Positions 59,614-64,000 of a stretch of 64,000 nt of DNA are shown here, piece by piece. This stretch comes from JAGRKR01 sp041397725 (lineage in GTDB: Bacteria; Pseudomonadota; Alphaproteobacteria; Rhizobiales; Hyphomicrobiaceae). Numbering within the stretch: position 1 is the first letter of the stretch; every line of letters starts with the position of its first letter. A program made the translations under genes and the position numbers. The notes under the pieces were generated by a model. It was not told the DNA's origin and did not search any database. It saw only the letters and a list, made by a program, of their open reading frames with translations. The stretch covers positions 992,001-1,056,000 of the forward strand of contig JAWKVZ010000001.1 in the NCBI GenBank assembly GCA_041397725.1. Direction: 5' to 3'.

Positions 59614-62391
59614 ATGCAAGTCGTCATCGTCGAATCGGCCGCCAAGGCCAAGGCCATCAACAAGTACCTGGGCGCCGACTACAAGGTCATCGCGTCCTAC
59701 GGGCACGTGCGCGACTTGCCGTCGAAGGATGGCTCGGTCGAGCCTGACAACGATTTCAACATGCACTGGGACGTGGATGGCCGCTCGCAGAAGGTGATGA
59801 AGGAGATCACCGACGCCGTGCGCAAGGCCGACAAGCTGATCCTGGCCACCGACCCCGACCGCGAAGGCGAGGCAATCTCCTGGCACATCCTGCAGATTCT
59901 CTCCGAGAAGAAGGCGCTGAAGAAGGGCGTTCCGGTCGAGCGCATCGCCTTCAACGCCGTCACCAAGCAGGCCGTGCTCGCCGCGCTCAAGTCGCCGCGC
60001 GAGATCGACGCACCGTTGGTCTCCGCCTACCTGGCGCGTCGCGCGCTCGACTATCTCGTCGGTTTCACGCTGTCGCCGGTGTTGTGGCGCAAGCTGCCGG
60101 GCGCTCGCTCGGCCGGCCGCGTACAATCGGTGGCGCTACGCCTCGTGTGCGACCGCGAGGCCGAGATCGAGCGCTTCAAGAGCGATGAGTACTGGACGAT
60201 CGAGGCGCTGCTCAAGACGGCCAAGGGCGAAGATGTCGCCTCCCGGCTCGTGGCCATCGACGGGACCACCCTGAAGCGGCTGGACATCAAGACCGAAGCC
60301 CAGGCGAGCGCCATCAAGACGGCCGTCGAAGGGCGCGGCTTCTCGGTGACGAGCGTCGAGAAGAGGGCCGTGCGCCGCAATCCCTACCCCCCCTTCACGA
60401 CGTCGACGCTGCAGCAGGACGCCTCGCGCCAGCTCGGCTTCTCGGCCAAGCAGACGATGAATGTCGCCCAGCGCCTCTACGAAGGCATCGACCTCGGCGG
60501 CGAGACGGTCGGGCTCATCACCTACATGCGAACCGACGGCGTGCAGATCGTGCCCGAGGCGGTGGCCGAGATCCGCGCGGAAGTCGAAAAGCTCTACGGC
60601 CGCCGCTACCTGCCGACGCATGTGCGCGAGTACAAGACCAAGGCCAAGAACGCCCAGGAGGCGCACGAGGCCATCCGTCCGACCGACGTTTCGCGCCTGC
60701 CGGATCAGGTCGCGCGCCATCTCGACCGCGATCAGGCGCGCCTCTACGAGCTCATCTGGAAGCGCGCGGTGGCGAGCCAGATGGCCTCCGCCGAGCTGGA
60801 GCAGACGGCCGCCGAGATCCGCGTCGACGGCCATGACGGCAAGGCCTACGGCTTCCGCGCGAACGGGTCCGTCGTGCAGTTCGACGGCTTCCTGCGCCTC
60901 TACGAGGAGGGCCGCGATGCCGCCGTCAAGCCGGACAAGGGCAAGGAGGACAGTGCCGACCAGGAGAGCGACCGCCGCCTGCCGCCGCTCGCCGCCGGTC
61001 AGCATCTCCTGGCGCAGCGCATCGACGCCGATCAGCACTTCACCCAGCCGCCGCCACGCTTCACCGAGGCGACGCTCGTCAAGCGGATGGAAGAGCTCGG
61101 CATCGGCCGGCCATCGACCTACGCCGCGACCCTCAGCGTCCTGCAGGAGCGCGGCTACGTGCGCACCGACCGCAAGCGGCTGGTGCCGGAGGACAAGGGC
61201 CGGCTGGTCACCGCCTTCCTCGAGAGCTTCTTCAAGCGCTACGTCGAGTTCGATTTCACCGCCGATCTCGAGGAGAAGCTCGATCATATCTCCGACGGCA
61301 AGCTCGAGTGGCGCGACGTGCTGCGCGAGTTCTGGCGCGAGTTCACGGGCTCCGTCGAGGAGACCAAGGACCTGCGCGTCGGCGACGTCCTCGAGGCGCT
61401 CAACGAGATCCTCGGCCCGCACATCTTCCCGACGCCCGAGGGCGGCGGCGATCCGCGCCTGTGCCCCGGCTGCGGCAGCGGCCGCCTCAGTCTGAAGATC
61501 GGCCGGTTCGGCGCCTTCGTCGGCTGCTCCAACTATCCGGAGTGCCGCTACACGCGCCAGTTCACCGAGCAGGGCGACGGCAGCGAGACCGTGGCGCCGG
61601 AGGGCAAGGTGCTCGGCGTCGATCCCGAAACGTCGTTGCCGGTCTCTCTCAGGGCTGGCCGCTTCGGACCCTACCTCCAGCTCGGCGACACCAAGGACTA
61701 CGAGGACGAGAAGCCCAAGCGCTCGTCGCTGCCGAAGGGCTGGGACGCCGCCTCGATCACCCTGGAACGGGCGCTGAAGCTGCTCGCCCTGCCGCGCCTT
61801 GTCGGCAACCACCCCGAGACGGGTAAGCCCATCACGGCAAATCTCGGCCGCTTCGGTCCCTATGTGAACCACGACGGCGTCTACGCGAACGTCGAGAGCA
61901 TCGACGAGGTGTTCGATATCGGCCTCAACCGCGCCGTGACGCTCATCGCCGAGAAGCAGGCGGGCGGCAAGTCGCGGTTCCAGCGCGCCAAGGCACAGGT
62001 GCTCAAGGACCTCGGCAGCCATCCGAGCGAAGGCGGCCCCGTGCAGGTGCTGTCCGGGCGCTATGGCCCCTACGTCAAGCACGGCGACGTCAACGCCACG
62101 CTGCCGCGCGGCAAGGAACCCGACGCGCTCAGCATGGACGAGGCGATCGCCCTGCTGAGCGAGCGCATCGCCAAGGGCGGCGGCAAACCAGCCAAGTCCG
62201 GCGCGCGCAAGGGCAAGGCGGCGAAGGCCGGGGCGGCAAAATCAGCCGACAAGACCGCGGCAAAGCCTGCGCGCGGAAAGTCCGCGAGCGCGGCGAAAGA
62301 CAAGGCGAGCAGTGCCGCCAAGCCCGCCAGGAAAGCCCCGCCGAAGAAAGGCGGCGCTCCTGCCAGGCGCAGCAAGAGCAAAGGGGCGTGA
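59614..62391 (+). CDS. topA: DNA topoisomerase I
   Basis: A 925-residue type IA enzyme that relaxes negative supercoils. The Toprim domain opens the protein (VIVESAAKAKAINKYLG, then ATDPDREGEAISWHI); the DNA-linking tyrosine is Y304 in ITYMRTDGVQIVP; HEAIRPTDV and GIGRPSTYAATLSVLQERGYV complete the catalytic core. One tetra-Cys zinc motif (LCPGCGSGRLSLKIG followed by FVGCSNYPECRY) and repeated GRFGPYV modules follow, then a Lys/Ala-rich tail (about 855-925), usual in alphaproteobacterial TopA. GGGGAAG lies about 12 bases before the ATG. The next gene, rnr, starts 60 bases after topA. Confidence 0.96.
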   Translation: MQVVIVESAAKAKAINKYLGADYKVIASYGHVRDLPSKDGSVEPDNDFNMHWDVDGRSQKVMKEITDAVRKADKLILATDPDREGEAISWHILQILSEKKALKKGVPVERIAFNAVTKQAVLAALKSPREIDAPLVSAYLARRALDYLVGFTLSPVLWRKLPGARSAGRVQSVALRLVCDREAEIERFKSDEYWTIEALLKTAKGEDVASRLVAIDGTTLKRLDIKTEAQASAIKTAVEGRGFSVTSVEKRAVRRNPYPPFTTSTLQQDASRQLGFSAKQTMNVAQRLYEGIDLGGETVGLITYMRTDGVQIVPEAVAEIRAEVEKLYGRRYLPTHVREYKTKAKNAQEAHEAIRPTDVSRLPDQVARHLDRDQARLYELIWKRAVASQMASAELEQTAAEIRVDGHDGKAYGFRANGSVVQFDGFLRLYEEGRDAAVKPDKGKEDSADQESDRRLPPLAAGQHLLAQRIDADQHFTQPPPRFTEATLVKRMEELGIGRPSTYAATLSVLQERGYVRTDRKRLVPEDKGRLVTAFLESFFKRYVEFDFTADLEEKLDHISDGKLEWRDVLREFWREFTGSVEETKDLRVGDVLEALNEILGPHIFPTPEGGGDPRLCPGCGSGRLSLKIGRFGAFVGCSNYPECRYTRQFTEQGDGSETVAPEGKVLGVDPETSLPVSLRAGRFGPYLQLGDTKDYEDEKPKRSSLPKGWDAASITLERALKLLALPRLVGNHPETGKPITANLGRFGPYVNHDGVYANVESIDEVFDIGLNRAVTLIAEKQAGGKSRFQRAKAQVLKDLGSHPSEGGPVQVLSGRYGPYVKHGDVNATLPRGKEPDALSMDEAIALLSERIAKGGGKPAKSGARKGKAAKAGAAKSADKTAAKPARGKSASAAKDKASSAAKPARKAPPKKGGAPARRSKSKGA

Positions 62392-62451
62392 CGTGAGGCG
62401 CGGGCCGGCACGACTGAACGCCTCATGCGCCCGCGGCCAGGATAGCCTGAC

Positions 62452-64000
62452 GTGACGAAAAAGCCCGCACGCACGCACACCGGCGCGGTCGCCATGCCGA
62501 GCAAGGAGCAGGTGCTCGATTTCATCGCGAAGTCCGGCCAGAAGGTGGGCAAGCGCGAGATCGCGCGCGCTTTCGGCCTCAAGGGACCGAACCGGATCAC
62601 GTTGAAGCACATGCTGGCCGAGATGGCCGAGGAAGGGCTGATCGACGGCGAGCGCAAGTCCATCCGCCGGCGTGGCCACCTGCCGCCCGTTGCCGTCGTG
62701 GAGATCGTGGCGCAGGACGGCGAGGGCGATCTGATCGCGCGGCCGGCGGTCTGGGAGCGCGACGATGGCGAGCCGCCCCGGATCCTCGTCCTGCCTGGAC
62801 AGGGCGCCAACGCGCCCTCGCAATTCGGCGTCGGCGACCGTCTGCTGGCGCGCATCGAACACCTCGGCCGCGCCGACCTGCTCGGCTACCGCTACGAAGC
62901 CCGGCCGATCAAGCTGCTGCCGCGCGACCGCCGCCGCCAGCTCGGCATCTTCCGCACGCGTGACGGCAAGGGTGGCGTGATCGCCCCCATCAATCGCAAG
63001 GAGCTGCGGGAGTGGCGCGTGCTGCCGGGCGACGAGGGCGGCGCCGCCGACGGCGATCTCGTCCGCTACGAGATGGGACGCGCGCCGCACGGCTCCTTGC
63101 CGGTGGCCCGGATCGCCGAGAGCCTCGGCAATCCCGACGACCAGCGCAAAGTGAGCCTCATCGCCGTGCATGCCCACGGCCTGCCGGACGAGTTCTCCGC
63201 GCGCGCCTTGGCCGAGCTCGACCACCTGCCGCCGCTCGTCACCTCGGGGCGCACGGATCTGCGGTCCCTGCCGCTCGTGACCATCGACCCGGTCGACGCG
63301 CGCGACCACGATGACGCCGTCCACGCCGCAGCCGATGCCGACACGCGCAATCCCGGCGGCTTCCTGGTGACGGTGGCCATCGCCGACGTGGCGCACTACG
63401 TCCGCTTCGGCACCGCCCTCGACCGGGAGGCCGCCACCCGCGGCAACTCGATCTACTTTCCCGACCGCGTCGTGCCGATGCTGCCCGAGCGCATCTCGAA
63501 CGATCTGTGCTCGCTGAGGGAGGCGGAGGAGCGCCCCTGCCTCGCGGTCCGGATCGTGTTCGACGCCAACGGCGCCAAGCGCGGACAGCAATTCGTCCGT
63601 GGGATCATGCGCTCGGCCGCGAAGCTGACGTATCAGGAGGCCCAGGACGCCATCGACGGCAAGCCCAGCGACCGCGCCGCGCCGTTGCTCGAGCCGGTGT
63701 TGAAACCGCTCTGGGCCGCCTACCGGGCGCTCGCACGCGCACGCGACGAAAGACAGCCGCTCGACCTCGACCTGCCCGAGCGCAAGATCCTGCTCGACGC
63801 CACGGGCCAGGTCGAGCGGGTCGTGGTGCCGCCCCGCCTCGAGGCTCACCGCCTGATCGAGGAGTTCATGATCCAGGCGAACGTAGCCGCGGCCGAGGTG
63901 CTGGAGAAGAAGCACGCGCCGGTGGTCTATCGCGTGCACGACGCCCCCTCCAGGGAGAAGCTCGCCGCGCTCCGCGATTTCCTCCAGACGCTCGATCTGA
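62452..64000 (+). CDS. rnr: Ribonuclease R, 3' end beyond the window
   Basis: The first 516 codons of a 3'-to-5' exoribonuclease. An N-terminal winged helix (KEQVLDFIAKSGQKVGKREIARAFGL, NRITLKHMLAEMAEEGLI) is followed by cold-shock-like domains and, from about residue 260, the RNB domain. The catalytic acidic cluster is LVTIDPVDARDHDDAVHA, followed by FLVTVAIADVAHYV, GNSIYFPDRVVPMLPERISNDLCSL and EAHRLIEEFMIQANVAAAEVL. RNase R degrades structured RNA. GTG 62452 follows AGGA; an ATG 42 bases later (MPSKEQV) is the alternative. No stop occurs before the end at 64000. Confidence 0.93.
   Translation, partial: MTKKPARTHTGAVAMPSKEQVLDFIAKSGQKVGKREIARAFGLKGPNRITLKHMLAEMAEEGLIDGERKSIRRRGHLPPVAVVEIVAQDGEGDLIARPAVWERDDGEPPRILVLPGQGANAPSQFGVGDRLLARIEHLGRADLLGYRYEARPIKLLPRDRRRQLGIFRTRDGKGGVIAPINRKELREWRVLPGDEGGAADGDLVRYEMGRAPHGSLPVARIAESLGNPDDQRKVSLIAVHAHGLPDEFSARALAELDHLPPLVTSGRTDLRSLPLVTIDPVDARDHDDAVHAAADADTRNPGGFLVTVAIADVAHYVRFGTALDREAATRGNSIYFPDRVVPMLPERISNDLCSLREAEERPCLAVRIVFDANGAKRGQQFVRGIMRSAAKLTYQEAQDAIDGKPSDRAAPLLEPVLKPLWAAYRALARARDERQPLDLDLPERKILLDATGQVERVVVPPRLEAHRLIEEFMIQANVAAAEVLEKKHAPVVYRVHDAPSREKLAALRDFLQTLDL

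Noticed and set aside
62242..63939. A 565-codon minus-strand frame at the right end
   Set aside because: It lies antisense to topA and rnr, both with complete catalytic motifs, and has the repetitive Val/Glu/Arg composition of a shadow frame.
1..64000. tRNA, rRNA, CRISPR arrays, riboswitches
   Set aside because: Read on both strands without finding a cloverleaf ending in CCA or acceptor pairing, regularly spaced repeats, or a recognisable riboswitch core.

Overview
The window is G+C-rich chromosomal DNA of an alphaproteobacterium, most likely Hyphomicrobiales (Rhizobiales). This rests on gene content and order (yajC-secD-secF next to an Mth938-like gene and a squalene-synthase-like gene; ruvX, pyrB, pyrC-like, plsY, dprA, topA, rnr on one strand), the Alphaproteobacteria-type trmFO, and codon use. 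The genus cannot be told. No rRNA, tRNA, CRISPR array, intact prophage or intact insertion sequence was seen. Coding density is high except in two places: a low-G+C island near 20.5-21.7 kb and a degenerate stretch near 25.5-28.1 kb.

Layout. 0-10 kb: a cut-off quinone oxidoreductase, a secreted zinc amidase, a tandem universal stress protein, a RidA protein, a membrane class III cyclase, trmFO, a DUF4153-like membrane protein and a secreted SGNH hydrolase. 9.4-15.4 kb: housekeeping block with relatives of complex I assembly factors (squalene-synthase fold and Mth938 fold), SecF, SecD, YajC and a DUF815 ATPase. 15.4-20.2 kb: thioesterase, small exported protein, amidase, CapA-like protein and a second zinc amidase. 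20.5-21.7 kb: two overlapping low-G+C membrane genes of unknown function. 22.1-25.5 kb: PsiF-like protein, an unknown protein, a NaChBac/NavAb-type sodium channel and a dialkylglycine-decarboxylase-like aminotransferase. 25.5-28.1 kb: REP-like hairpin, an amber-interrupted gene and about 1.9 kb without a supportable gene.

28.1-31.5 kb: a four-gene polar amino acid ABC transporter. 31.6-38.7 kb: a long co-directional run (AMP nucleosidase, RraA-like protein, TenA, DUF938 methyltransferase, unknown protein, amidohydrolase without its metal ligands, Rieske ferredoxin, amidohydrolase with them), divergent from a TAXI-type TRAP transporter at 39.1-42.1 kb. This looks like an uptake-plus-catabolism locus for an unidentified, probably carboxylated, compound and is the most attractive candidate for an undescribed pathway. 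42.2-48.7 kb: metallophosphatase fusion, ROK regulator divergent from an NAD-dependent epimerase with a large inverted repeat between them, and a membrane-bound spermidine-synthase-like protein. 48.8-64 kb: UPF0173 hydrolase, ruvX, a block of AraC, MarR, AidB-like and metallo-beta-lactamase-fold genes, then pyrB, a non-catalytic-type pyrC, plsY, dprA, a small unknown gene, topA and the 5' two thirds of rnr, which runs off the end.

All family assignments come from reading motifs in the translated sequence; no database search was run. Start codons were moved from the longest reading frame wherever a Shine-Dalgarno sequence or family alignment favoured a later one.
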